NCBI GenBank assembly: GCA_016617855.1
Contig: JAECUM010012978.1
Span: 43,302 to 107,301 of the forward strand
DNA length: 64,000 bases
Direction: 5' to 3'
DNA from: Megalonaias nervosa
Lineage: Eukaryota > Mollusca > Bivalvia > Unionida > Unionidae
Position numbers and translations under genes: made by a program. Shown here in pieces: positions 1 to 12,164 of the stretch (its first letter is position 1; the number at the start of each line of letters is the position of its first letter). Below the pieces are notes generated by a model that saw only the letters and a list, made by a program, of their open reading frames with translations, had not been told where the DNA came from and did no database searches.

Positions 1-2965
1 ACACTGACAGTTTTGTTTTTTTGGGGGAGTGGTTTATCAGTAAAATTTTAATAATGTGTCATTGACAGTTCTTTTCTTTTCATAACTTGTGGTAGCAAAA
101 TATTCCACCTGATTTTCTCCTGATAGCAAAGTGATAAGACAGGTAGCAGTTTGGTAATTCCTACCAAGTATTTCAAATCCAAAACTTGCCTCCTTGAAAG
201 GAATTGAGAGTATATCTTTATTATGCAGAATTATTAATCAAAATATTGTATAAATATGTATACCTTAATAAGCACACAGCCTTTATTTTGTCCAAAACTC
301 GAAAAGAGATATATATATATTACCAAGCACGTGTTTGAATCCCAGCATGCCATAAAGGGTGTCTCGCTCCCAGCATGCCTCAGAGGAAGTGATAAAACTG
401 CTAAAACTCACTTCAAATATCATATTTTTTTAAAAAAACATCAACCATAGTATGTCATTATCAAATTGAGCATTAAATCTGTGACAAAAATAGATTTTAT
501 ACATGACTTATTTGAGATTTGAGATTTTGTCAGTTCAAGACCCTACTGGTTATGCAAGCATAACAAAGTGAAGAAAGAAAGATGAATGAGAAAAATGTTG
601 AAATGTTAAATATATATGATTGTAAGAATATTTTGACAGTGGCCTGTTGAAACCCTGTCTTGAAGTCATTTGGCAGTATAGGGGTTAAAACTCCTTTTCT
701 TTTGTGGACTGGCCAGATTCAGAAAGCAGCCATAAAATTATCTGTGTATTTGAATAATCTACCTACACCTGCCATGTTGAGAATTTTGCACTTGTGTTTC
801 AAAGGGAAAAGAAGTGACTAACATTAATAAACTCTGACGTCAGGACCTTGTTAGCCAAATTTAAACAACTTTTCCTTGTGGATCAGGATGTCAGAATGAG
901 GCAAGTTTGGGCAAGGTTTTCCTATGAGGACAATCTTATTCTGAAGTTAAGCTTGGTTGTAAATACTTTTTTTTTCTTGTATGCTGTAGGTATGGTGCTA
1001 GATGTTGACCTCTGTTCTTATCAATATAGGACGTTCCCTCATCTAAAAACTACATTTAATGTAACTGTGTTAAGTCCATACTATCATTTTAAGCTAGAAA
1101 TGTCTAGATATATGGAGTACAAAACAAAATCTCACAAATATTCATGTTTAGCTAAGGTCTAAAAAGGCAAAGAAAATAAGAAAATGGTGTATTTGTCATT
1201 GAATTTGATGTATAAGGTAGTAACCCATTAAATGCTTTGCAGTGAATCACAGGTGAATAATACATTTCAAATGCTTACAAGCACTTGATGGTTACCTGTT
1301 TTCCAAGCACTTAAAAGCGTTTATCAAAAAGATGTTATTTGGATATGGGTCTATATTTGTATGAATCAAGACTTTCATGAGCTTGCAAATATATACCAGT
1401 TTATCTAAAATGTCAAGAAAGATTTAGAGCTATTGGGATTTAATTTGTCCTTTTGCTCAGTCACCAGCCTTTCATTCTGTAACATGCACAGTGATATCTG
1501 CTTTTTAACAGCATAATAGTTGTAGTTTATCATCAAAAAATCAAAGGGTAATAACAGTTATTGAGTGACTTGGTCTTGACTTGGACCTTTATCTTTCATG
1601 TAGATGTTATATCTATGTAGACAAGTCTATTACTACCTGTAAAAGTGGCATAAAATAGTTTTACAGCCAGTAATGGGGAATTGGGCTAGATTATCAGAAA
1701 TTATTGGAAAATACAGAATGCTGTTATCTTGACAGTGGAACAAGTTAACTAATGTTTAAGTGTAATCATTAAACTGCATCTCTCTACTTCTGTCTCTTTC
1801 GTTCTCTATCATAATAAGTTTTGAACATACATCAGTTTATAATGTTAATGTTAATGTTAAATATTAATGAATTTACAATGAATAAGGGTATTTATTGTCA
1901 TTTAAATGAAAAAGGAAGAGTTTTATATCTCACAGTTCACTACAAAGATTTTTTTGTTGTTGATAATAACCATTTTGGTGAAATGATCTGCAGTGCAGAA
2001 TGGTAACCAGTGTTCTTCCACAAAATTTGCAAACATGGTCTCTGCAAGTGCCACTTTATCTGGTTATGATACATCCTCAGATAAGGTCTTCAAAGTGGGT
2101 GTGTTCATTTATAGAAGAATCATTGCTCCTATGTGATGGTGTTTGCATATGCCAGGTGATATCATTTCTTTCTGCAAATACTGTACTATCTTGAAAAGAA
2201 TACACAATTCAAACTCAGAACCTTTGTTACGCAACTACACCACTAAACTCTGATTTCCAAGCTGATGGGTTTTTTTTTTAGCATTTGGAGAACGTGCTAG
2301 TTTTGTCATTTTGACTTAAATCGACCAAAAGATGATAAGAGTTGCCTCTTAAAGCATCTCGAAAAACACAATAACAATTACACAAGACAAAAAAATCAGT
2401 ATACTTTCACAAATGTTTCTGCCTAAATCCACCAGAGGTTTTGGCATATTTTTAGTTGGAGACTCACAAACCATCTTGAACCATCTTTGATCCATTTATT
2501 ACTTTTAACACTTCAATAAATGTCCACCTTTGGTCTTGAAACTTGCTAAATTACAACAGTTAGGTAATCAATTTATAGCTTGTTGTGTACATGTTAGCCT
2601 TTGTGTTACAATTCATATTCAGATTATTGAGTATGCATCATGGCACAGGTGAAACAGTTCCAGTCTCCATTAGACTGGTTCTGATTGGTTTCTCTGTTGT
2701 GTGGATAAAATGTGTAAAGATAATATTTATTTCCCCCAGTAAAATTTCAATTTTTAATTTTCAGAAGTTGTAGATTTCAAGTATTAAACAATAATTATGG
2801 TAAGGGTATTTTTGTCTTACCACCAGTAGAACCACATGTATGCCAGTTCAATACACTATATTAGAATTCAGCTTTATTTAGCTGGAGTTTTACATTTAAC
2901 ATCCAGCTGAATATTGCAATCAGGGAATTTTCTCCTTGTTGTTATCTCCTGTCGCCAAAATTTAG

Positions 2966-3198
2966 ATAGGCCTCAGGTGGTTGAGTGGTCAAAGGCACTA
3001 GCTGTTACACCTCACCTCTGTCCACGCAAGTTTGAGTCTTGGCTCGGCCATCATGGGTACATGAGAAATCTTGCCAGCAGCTTCCCATGGGTTGGAAGAT
3101 CTTTACAGGTTCTTCCTCCACTAATTATACTGACTGCCATGTATAGACTGTCTTGTGCTACAAAACGACATTAGTCCCTTAAGACCAAACCAAATGAA
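2966..3198 (+). mobile_element. SINE family B, decayed copy
   Basis: The tRNA-like head (GTGGTTGAGTGGTCAAAGGC, B-box-like GTTTGAGTC) and the body with TCTTCCTCCACTAATTATAC and CTGCCATGTATAG match the better copy at 50403. It is diverged and has no clear duplication. Confidence 0.7.
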
Positions 3199-3279
3199 AA
3201 AGCTGAAAGGTACTAGTAAGCATGAAGAATCATTAAATGCACGTGTCAATATCAGTATTACCTCATCCTTACCTTGTTC

Positions 3280-3598
3280 GCTGACCGCTTCAGTGGCGTA
3301 GTGGTAGAGCGTCCGCCTCTGATGCAGGAGGTTGCGGGTTCAAACCCTGGCTGAGTCATACCAAAGACTTATAAAAATGGTACTAACAGCCACCTCCTTG
3401 GCACTCAGCATTAAGAGGTTAGTGTTAGGACTGTTCGGCCTGGTGTCAGGATAATGTGACTGGGTGGGACATCATGCTACATGTCTGTGGCATGATGCAT
3501 CAGTGCTAAACATCACTATAAACCGTCACACTGCAGACATTGCAGCAATATGACTGAAAAATTGTTAAAGCTATGTTATAAATCTAAATCACACACAC
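3280..3598 (+). mobile_element. SINE family A with target-site duplication
   Basis: The tRNA-derived head has an A box (TGGCGTAGTGG) and a B box (GGTTCAAACC). The body runs through CCAAAGACTTATAAAAATGG, AGCATTAAGAGGTTAG and GTGACTGGGTGGGAC to an ACAC-rich tail. The 9-bp sequence ACCTTGTTC flanks it at 3271-3279 and 3599-3607, a clear duplication from L1-type insertion. Related copies are at 12529, 36312 (minus) and 63857. Confidence 0.88.
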
Positions 3599-3607
3599 AC
3601 CTTGTTC

Positions 3608-6214
3608 TTGCTTTTGCTTATCCTTGAGTTGCAGAATTATTATTTATTTTAATCATTATGACCAAGGTAGAATCACAAAAGCCAAAAAAATCACATAGAA
3701 AAGCACAACTGAATTTACTGTTAAGAAGTGACATGTAAATTTGTTACTGTCAACCATGTTAAGACCCAGTAAACTTTGATTTGAATGGTATATGTGCAGT
3801 TATTAGAATTAGCAGTATTTGAGTGACTGATCAGAAGAGAAATTAGGCAAGCTGGTTTGATAGACTTCTCAAGGTTGAGTACAAGTCTGACTATGAATGT
3901 ATACATACAGTCAGATGGATATATGGACAGAGCTAGTATTCGTTGTCCCAGTCACGTTTGTGGTTGTGCATAAATGGAAATGAAACACTAAATATATTTA
4001 GAATCTTTCAATACAGTAATTGGAAAACTGTTGATTTAATTGAATTTGAGTTTTCAAGACAAATTGATCTTGTAGTATTCCTTAAGAAAATTAAAAAAGA
4101 TGAATATGTATCTGGGTAAATGAATGATAAGACATGCAGTTTTCTCTGTATACTTTTTGCCTTCATGGGTCCATTTTCAGTAGTGTGGTGTAAAAGGCCA
4201 GTAAAAATGTATGTCATTCTGGATACCAGATTTACCCTATGTTTTCCGTGCCAACCCTTCATTTTTGTGGGAAGAAAAAATTTGGAAAAAGAAAAAAACT
4301 TAAAGGGATGTAACTGCTATCAAAGATATTCAGGATGTGAATAAGGTTTCCTTTAAAATTTTTGCTTCATTTAAGTCCATCCAGACTGCAATAAAAAGGA
4401 AAAAGATTTGTACCGACCCACCTATCCTAATTTTTTTTTTTCCAATGTAAACAGAACCATGGATATTTTTTTTTATAGGATTAATCTGTCTGTGAATCAA
4501 TACTTTTTTTAAACTTCAGCCAGCAATGTTTTTCTTACCTGCACCCAAGTTTTCACAGATTGATTTAAACCTAAGTCCTGGCTTAATTGTTTCCTATTCT
4601 TGACAATTATAAAAACCAAAAAGATGTTTTAATAATGAGGCATGATGGTTCCAGTTATAATAGCATTTGTTTGCATTTACTACGGAGATCAAACATGACT
4701 GTGCAAACATTCTCGTCATGTTTCAGGACTATTGACATTTGTGTTACACAAGAACAGTTTTCCTTTCTTCCTTTTTTTTTTAATCATGACATAAATTTTA
4801 GAAGATCAATAATTTTCTTGTAATTTCCTACTACTGAGGTAAATTAGTATTGATCAGTGAACTTAAATGAAGATATTATAACATTTCTGAAATAAGAAAT
4901 ACCTCTGGGGAAAAAAATTATGATTAAGTGTGGAATATAGAATGTAGAAAGTGTAAAAAAAATCATTTATTCTATGCAGAATTTGATATAATTTTTAATC
5001 ATTTGATGCCATCACAAATGTGGGCATATTTTGTTTTCTTTGCCCATGCATATAGTCAGATAATTTATGTTTGTAACCACAATATTTAACCCACCATCTT
5101 GACTTCTGCTGAAATATACCACTTACTCTTTAGTAATTGTAGTATTAATAAGTGCACTGCAGAGAGGGGTTCTCACGTTCTCATCATGTTAAAATATAAA
5201 TATGTGTTAAGTTTATTTAGAGTTCTGTTTTAGTTACCTTGGAAAAGAGGTTTTCATTTCTAAAGTACCTGTTTTACATTATATAACTCATTTCGAGAAA
5301 CCAGCAGATGAACCGCAATCACATTCAAGATTTTGTTCCCGCTGGTTCCCCAAGATACCAGTTTACTTGACCAATCATGAAAGCTTTTCTCCATGATGTA
5401 TCTGTAGTGAAGCATTAGCCTTTATGTAGGTCAAAATAGAAGTTGTAAAAAAATGGTCCAAAAATGTTGAGGGACATGTATGGTGATATTGTTTGCAATA
5501 CAACCAAAACTGTTAATTCTCCTACAAAATTAAAGTTTTAAAACAAAAGAACTTATGTTTTTGTGCCAATATGATCATGGTTTTGAGCCGAAAATTATAC
5601 ACTAAAATGTACACAAGTTCTTTTACTAGAAAAGCATCATGTGACACTGGTTGGGATCTGGTACAAGTATGTGTAGGGTTTAATGGCACATAAGCACAAT
5701 TCAGGCTTTTTAAGCACCATTAAGTTTAGGTTAGGACATAGTGATACTATAAAAAATAAATTTACAGGGAATGTTTACTGGTCATAATATATTTCTGTTA
5801 TGTAAATGGGAACAGAATCATATGAGTAGCAACCATGAATGAAGAAAGGAAAATAATTGAGTTCAATTTTGTTTGTTATAATGTCCTGAGTTTGCATTAT
5901 ATCTTTCCATTTGAACATAGTTATTTTACAGAGCTAAATGCATTATTCTCAATTGTTAGATTTTTCACAAGTGGTTTGTTTACTGAGAAATGACAAGGCT
6001 TTAAATGATATCTTTCTTTAGTGTTGGAATGTGAATGTACCAGGTACAGTGAATATGCAAGATGAATTAATGAGGGGAATTTCAATGGAATAAAATCAGA
6101 TTTTTAGTTCAGGTAGATGTAATTGATGATTCTTGCCAGCACTTGAAAATTGTACTTAAAAATGATAAACAAATTTGAAAAATAAAACTTTGGCAGAGTA
6201 TTTAGAATATTGTA
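3608..6214. other. No gene seen
   Basis: AT-rich DNA without coding support, clear repeats or RNA genes. The longest open frames are short and have no family resemblance. Confidence 0.5.
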
Positions 6215-7135
6215 CCGTCTTTGAATTTTGCTTGTCAGAATGTTGTGAATGCATCTTGTCTCACAGGTTTCAATAGATTTCGGTGAAATTGGAGATTGTT
6301 CTGGTCATCATTTTAAGATGCACATCTCAACAAATCACTGTGTTCCTGCAATTTTTGTTAGTTATTTGTGAACACAATTAGTCTAACAGTTTTCATTGGA
6401 TGGCAATGAACTTTGTGCATGTAGGAAGATTTGTAGGGCCCTGGCTGGCCAATTGGTCTAGAGTGCTTATGTTTAAAGAGTACTCACATCCCACCTCTGT
6501 CCACATGGGTTCTGGTCTCAGCTCTACCAATGTGGGAAAACTTGCTAGTAGCTTCCTGTGAGTCAGTGGTTCTTCCCAGAGTTTTCCTGGGTTCTTTGAC
6601 CACCATGTGTTGGTAAATCAGGTATTAACCTTGCAATAGATCGAAGGAGTAAATATTGACAAATTTCTATTCCCCTACAATTTTTATTACAATTTTTTTT
6701 TCTTCATCTTTTTGTCTTCAGCTTGATGTAGAGTGTGACAGAACTTGTAAATGCATCTACTTCCTATGTTTTTGATGAATTGCTGCTATCATCAAATCAC
6801 TGTGCTGCAGCTATTTTTGTTAGTCGTATGCAATGTAAGACAGAATCTTGTGAATGCAGTTTGTCATGCAGTTTTTTGTTGTTGATGGATCTTGGTTTAA
6901 CTTGGTGCATTTTATGGTTATTGTCTTAAGATGTGTATACTGACACATCCTTTTGCTCCTGCATAAGAGTTATTGTCCATCTTGACTTCAAGCTGGATTC
7001 AGTATATGAATGCAACTAATCTTTCAGTTTTTAGTGGATTGTTATAAAGCTTAGTACGTATTATAGTCATCATAAGAAGATATGCATGTTAACCAATCAT
7101 TGCTCTCCCAATATTTGAAAGAAATTACTTCTTTA
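6215..7135 (+). repeat. Degenerate ~180-bp repeat array (family R1)
   Basis: Several diverged units share the order 'gttattgcccat', 'gcagtatgtgacagaat', 'ttgtgaatgcaact', 'gattg..tgaaactt', 'gatgtgcatat' and 'tttgctcctgca'. A family B SINE is inserted at 6434. The same family is at 24890 and 40380. Short open frames inside are by-products of the repeats. Confidence 0.65.
6434..6650 (+). mobile_element. SINE family B, decayed copy inside R1 repeat
   Basis: Head CTGGCTGGCCAATTGGTCTA, then CACCTCTGTCCACATGGGTT and GTGGTTCTTCCCAGAGTTTT, as in the copy at 50403. The 3' part is eroded. Confidence 0.65.
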
Positions 7136-10100
7136 AAAAAAAAAAAAGACTTATCTCAGTGATGAGGTTAGGGGTGAGATGAAGGAATGGTAGGGTATAT
7201 ATGCCTGAGCAAATTGCTTACCATTGCTCAAGTTCTTTTAAGTTCTGCATACTCCAGCTGAAATGAAATGTCCTTTAGACACAGTGATCATTTACAAAAT
7301 TAAATATCTTTCAAGCACAGTTAGCCAGTTACATAATGATGAAAAAGAAATGGGTCTGTGTTCTTCAGAAAATTAGCAAAACAGTTGATTTCTGTCCCTA
7401 TCCCCCCAACCCAGTCCCCCAATAAACTGTTGTACACATGTTCCAAACAGTTTTTCCATTTTAGCTATTAAAAGTATATGCTACTTTTAAGTCATTCTAC
7501 AAAACATTTTAAAGCACAACACATTTAGACAGGACTTCAATAACCTGCCAGTTATTCTACTTTGGCACTGATAGAGACAATCAATAAATCAATGTCTTTA
7601 CATACCTGAATTTTCATGGAAAAGAGGTTATTGATCTTCTGTACTGGCTTGTACCTGACATGCTGAAACTGACATGTTACTTGAATTTCTGTATGTACTT
7701 AAGAGCAATCCAGATGGAAGAATTGCAGTAATGACTAGAAATAGATGCTACATTGCTAGTAGATAAAGCCAGATTTATCAAACCATAACTTTATTGCCAA
7801 AATTTGAAAGACTCTGCAAGCCTGGTTGTCTTGAGATGTCCCACACATGAAAGTATATAGGGTATCTGACATACTCGGGCTGTCTGTAATTAATTGTAAT
7901 GGTTTGTAATAGCTGTATAGTTTACAACTAGAAACGCTTAGGTGAATTTTTTAATTAACACACAATCAAAATGGGAGTTCACTGGACCATTTTACTGGTT
8001 TCAGCAATTTTTAATTAGAATCTTATCGGTGCCAACATAGACTTGATGTAACAGCTCCATTTGTAGTCATTAAATACTGTAAAAGAAATAGAACTAATAT
8101 GGGTCTTAATAGGTATTACTGTACAAATAGAACCTGTTGGTTGTTATTGCATCCTTGTAGTCCCTGAGAAAATCATTAATACTTGTTTGCTAATTTTTTG
8201 TTTAAATCTGGTAGCCACAGAAGAATGTTACTGCCATTCAGTAGAAAACAGTACTTGATTGTGTAGCTGTTACTCTAATGTGTTTTCTCACCCTTAGGAT
8301 ACTGCTGTACTGTGAATAGGACACATGCAGGTGGTTCTTTTAGTTTGATGGGACCATAATTTTTTCATGAACTGGCACCTCAACAGGAGCACTATTTTTG
8401 GACATTTTGTGTAGGATAACGAAGCAAATGTGTTATATAGCTGGTTTATAAAATGTTCATTGACTAAAATCTCCATTCACTTCATTCCAATGCAGTTATT
8501 CCAAGAAAATGCAGCATAGCCAATGCTTAATTTTAGCCTACCTTGTCTTAATTAGTGCTATACCCTTACAACCAAAGGTCACTGTGACCTACATTTTATG
8601 CTTTGCAGTGTTTAACTAAAACACATCCCAGTTCTTCCATGCTATATATATCCTAGCCTACTTAGAAGGTCCTTCCTGATTAGTGTAATTGGAAGTAGGA
8701 ATAAATATGTTTGTTCTGTGGTAAACTCTGCCATGTTAATGACTATACTGCATACCTGTCAACTTGTACAGTTTACCCATAATTTGTACTTGTTTTCATT
8801 TTAGTCAGTGTACGGCCGTACAACCATTTTGTACTTTTTTTTCTTATAAAAATTAACATTTTAAAAAATTTTTCGAATATTTTTTGTTAATCCCGGGAGT
8901 CTGGACATATTTTTTAAAAAATCAAGCGTGATCCAGAAGCTTTTTAAGTTATGTGCAGTCAGCGTGGGGATAACTCTAATATGCTTTGGAAAGCGATGGA
9001 AGCTGGAATGCCGAAATTGGGTTAAGTGAAAGTATCTTTCTTTAATGAAACAAATAAAAATATATTAATATTGAAGAAAGTGTTTAGATAGCTTCGTTTT
9101 GTTCAAGATTCTTATGATCCTTTTAACTGATTTTGGTATTCCCAACTTCCATCGCATTCCAGCCAACTGAAAACATGTCCATTTGCTTGTGTGGGAATTT
9201 GAATTTATTAGGAAAAAGACATCAGTGTAAGTAAAGCCCGACTAAAACATTATAACTTTAATTTGTAGAAAAGCACCAATATGGGATGCCAAGTATGTGA
9301 GATGTTCCTGAAAATTTGACTTATTGTTCCAAAGTTAATCGACGTCAGAACACACTGCAAAGTGCTGTCTTTGGGCAATAAGACCACGACGTCCAAAAAA
9401 TAAATATCAGGTCAAGGTCTTACATTGAGGACTAAGGGTTTATGGGGGAAAAATATAAATATGTAATAATGAGACCATGATAAATCCAAGAATGTTAATA
9501 TTACACCTTGAAATTTTGTTTTTCAAAATACCTTGCGCGTATCTTTTTTAAATACTAGTAGCAACACTTTCATCTTTGAGTTGCTCCACACCTGGATCAT
9601 GAAGTACTTAAAGATGAGTTTGAGGATTATTGCATGCTGCCTGATGAGTGTGTGCATGAATTAACAAATGTTTGCCAGAAAAGGTGCTTTTGTAGCTGCT
9701 GGCAGGATATTATAGTTTGTTTATGGCATTTGTTGTTTTTAAACTGTTGATCTTATATAATGTATGAATACATTTTTTCATGTGAGTTTTTTTTGGTCTT
9801 TATTAGGTTTTTTTGGTCTGGCATACAGGTTTTCATCTCAGCTGGTTGACAGGTATGATACTGTATGTTCTGATATGCTGTCCTGAAGGGTTTAACTTTG
9901 TATATATTATACATGAGTGCAGGATTTAAATGAATGGAATATCCCATGTGAAGCCTAGCCTATAGTGGCTGATGAGTTAAATTATTGATGCCTCAACTAT
10001 GCTTGTGCTGCTGGCTATATATCACTCCAAGGTTTCTCAAAAACAGTGACTTTCACTCAAAAGTGGGTTTCTAGGGCTTCACAGTGATAAAAGGTTAAGA

Positions 10101-10251
10101 AGCAGATTTTAAGAACAATTATTTTATTTTTAAAAAATATAGAGAATCACACTAATGTCAGGTTTGTATCATCTCATTATAGTACTTATACTTTGATATC
10201 ATACATGTAAGAAAGAATGTTTTTTTTTATTGTTTGATGATGCCATATGCG
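7136..10251. other. No gene seen; fold-back pair inside
   Basis: AT-rich DNA. An imperfect inverted pair at 8993-9012 and 9135-9155 (GCGATGGAAGCTGGAATGCC against its near-complement) and a 12-bp palindrome GTACGGCCGTAC at 8810-8821 are the only structures noted. This 8.8-9.4 kb stretch is less AT-rich than its surroundings and may be an old element. Confidence 0.4.
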
Positions 10252-10306
10252 TGCATGCATGCATGTATGTATGTATGTATGTATGTATGTATGTATGTAT
10301 GTATGT
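10252..10306 (+). repeat. TGCA/TGTA tetranucleotide microsatellite
   Basis: TGCATGCA passing into about 11 copies of TGTA. Confidence 0.95.
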
Positions 10307-10602
10307 CAGCAAAATACTGGTTATTCATTACTGATTAAGTTAAAATTTGATATTTTAAAAAAAGATTAAAAGTTAACAATTAAAGATAATACATTGCAAA
10401 ACAAACTTTAGTTAGAGAAGGGGGTTAATGTTTTGTGTCATGATCACTTTTGTCTGAATTACTTTTGTGCATGATAATGTTTACAATGGTTACTGGAGAC
10501 TACTACAAGCTGCATAGAGTTTATTACACTGGTTTCTTTTTTATTATGAAAGTTCTAACTTGAAACAAGTAATTCTTATGTGTGATTTCTTTTTTTTTTC
10601 AG

Positions 10603-12164
10603 ATTTAAACAGTCCCCAGCTGTTTGGAGTGGGAATGACCCCAAAAATAAGACAGAATTTTGGTCACAACAATGCCAGTTCCTTTGCAAACCCAAATTCT
10701 AAACTGAACTTGCCAAATAGCAGGCTTGAGAATGCAACTCCAACACCAAGTGAAGTGTCCAGTATTAATTCAACACCAAGAAATGTGCATACACCATTGT
10801 CCATGGTGTCTGGCACTGCTGGGAGAGAAAGGAATATACAAACCCCTGTTAGCAATGCTGATAAAGTGTTTCTTGAACCATTTCCAGTTAAGCAGGAATG
10901 GAACCCCTATAAACCACTGCCTCATGTTGGTGGCAGTGGCTCTATTGCTGGAAATGACCTTGATCAGCAGTCACAATGCTCGCAGCAGGTACCCCCTTCA
11001 AGTGCATCCACACGCTACCAAACAAGCCATGCTTCAACTTCTCTTTCACCCCATCTTGCTATGGAAACTTCACCAACTGGGTCCACTGGCCTTGGCTCAA
11101 CATACACCAGTCCAAGACACTCTGCTCATCTACATTCCAGGACGAATAACAAGAGGGCACTGTCTTTGTCGCCAGTCTCTGGTGAAATTGATTTTAATTA
11201 CTTAATAAGAACTTCTCCAACCTCTTTGGTGGCATTCATCAATGGTCAGTCCAGAAGCTCTTCTACAACTGGGTCCCCTCAACCCTTATTAAATCAACAA
11301 CATGGTCACTTTGGTCACTTGATTGCACGCAATGCTGGCAGCCACAGCTGCAATGGCAGTCCATATTCAGGTTCTGCCTCATCCAATCAGAGAGCATGTA
11401 ACTTTACCACTAACAGAAATCCTGGTATGAAACAAGAGCCAGGCTTTGAGAGTGACATGCAGGATTACTTCCAGGACATCGTCAGCAACCAGATTGTGAT
11501 GCAACAGAATGATATCCCATACTGGGAACAGAGGGCGTTCCAGGATATCCAGCAGTTTGGCGTCCCACGCTTCACTATACGCCCTGAAAATATGGTGCAG
11601 CCTCCAGGTGTTAATGGAAATGTATCAGGGCCAGTAAATAGCAGTATGAATGGACACTTTATGAGTAACGTGAATAGTACTACTAATATACACCCGCCAC
11701 CACCGTATAATCAGACCATGAACCAACAGCATTTGGGTACACAACAAACAACGCAACAGAGTCAGCAAGAGCAGAACTTCCAGCCTAATGTGCCTCAACC
11801 ACTCTCACAACACAATAATATTAACAACATCAACAACATTAACAACATGAATAACCTAAACAGCAACTTGTATTCCCAGAACAGTAATGTTAGTGATAAT
11901 ATTAACGATATCCCAGAGGATGGTGAATTTGATGAAAATGGGGAGAAGCAAAATATTTGTCGATGGATTGACTGTAATGCACTGTGCAAAGAGCAAGATG
12001 AACTTGTTCGTCACATAGAAAAAGTTCACATTGATCAAAGAAAGGGTGAGGACTTTACATGTTTCTGGTCAGGATGCCAGAGACGGTTTAAGCCATTTAA
12101 TGCCCGATATAAATTGTTGATACACATGCGCGTCCATTCTGGAGAGAAACCAAACAAGTGCACT
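10603..12164 (+). CDS. GLIS1/3: GLIS exon 1 of those visible: N-terminal region, zinc fingers 1-2, start of finger 3
   Basis: This large exon follows a strong polypyrimidine-AG acceptor (AG at 10601-10602) and ends at ACT before GTAAGT at 12165. It holds residues 1-520. Residues 183-215 carry the conserved block KRALSLSP...[18 protein letters not shown], which is shared with the N-terminal conserved region of Gli and GLIS proteins. A GHFGHL motif follows at residues 234-239, in the position of the Sufu-binding YGH-type motif. A PPPPY (WW-domain ligand) is at 364-368. An Asn-rich stretch lies at about 404-424 and an acidic patch precedes finger 1. Finger 1 uses C452, C457, H470 and H475; finger 2 uses C486, C491, H507 and H511. 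The first cysteine of finger 3 is C519. The rest is Ser/Pro/Gln/Asn-rich and probably disordered. Confidence 0.96.

Larger units (their letters stand above)
1..10602. other. Upstream region / intron of GLIS, mostly repeats
   Basis: AT-rich DNA with no supported coding exon. It holds SINEs at 2966, 3280 and 6434, degenerate repeats at 6215-7135, a fold-back pair at 8993/9135 and a microsatellite at 10252. A CRE-like TGACGTCA lies at 835-842. Because the first visible GLIS exon opens in mid-codon, this stretch is probably intron, but a small upstream exon could be hidden here. Between the listed repeats I see nothing specific. Confidence 0.6.

Noticed and set aside
835..842. CRE-like TGACGTCA (also at 33258-33265)
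   Set aside because: Two 8-mers in 64 kb are not evidence of function without a promoter nearby.
848..1162. A 104-codon open frame as a missing GLIS 5' exon
   Set aside because: No GLIS resemblance, no acceptor before it and no suitable phase 1 donor recognised; the second half is low-complexity AT-rich text.
3290..3360. A possible tRNA gene
   Set aside because: The A and B boxes are present but the cloverleaf is imperfect, and the sequence continues into a body shared by four copies, so it is a SINE head. The same applies at 12529, 35661, 50403 and 63857.
6735..6929. A 64-codon open frame (MTELVNASTSYV)
   Set aside because: It lies in R1 repeat units that recur at 24890 and 40380 with stops, so it is not a gene.
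8810..8821. 12-bp palindrome GTACGGCCGTAC
   Set aside because: Too short and isolated to claim a regulatory role.
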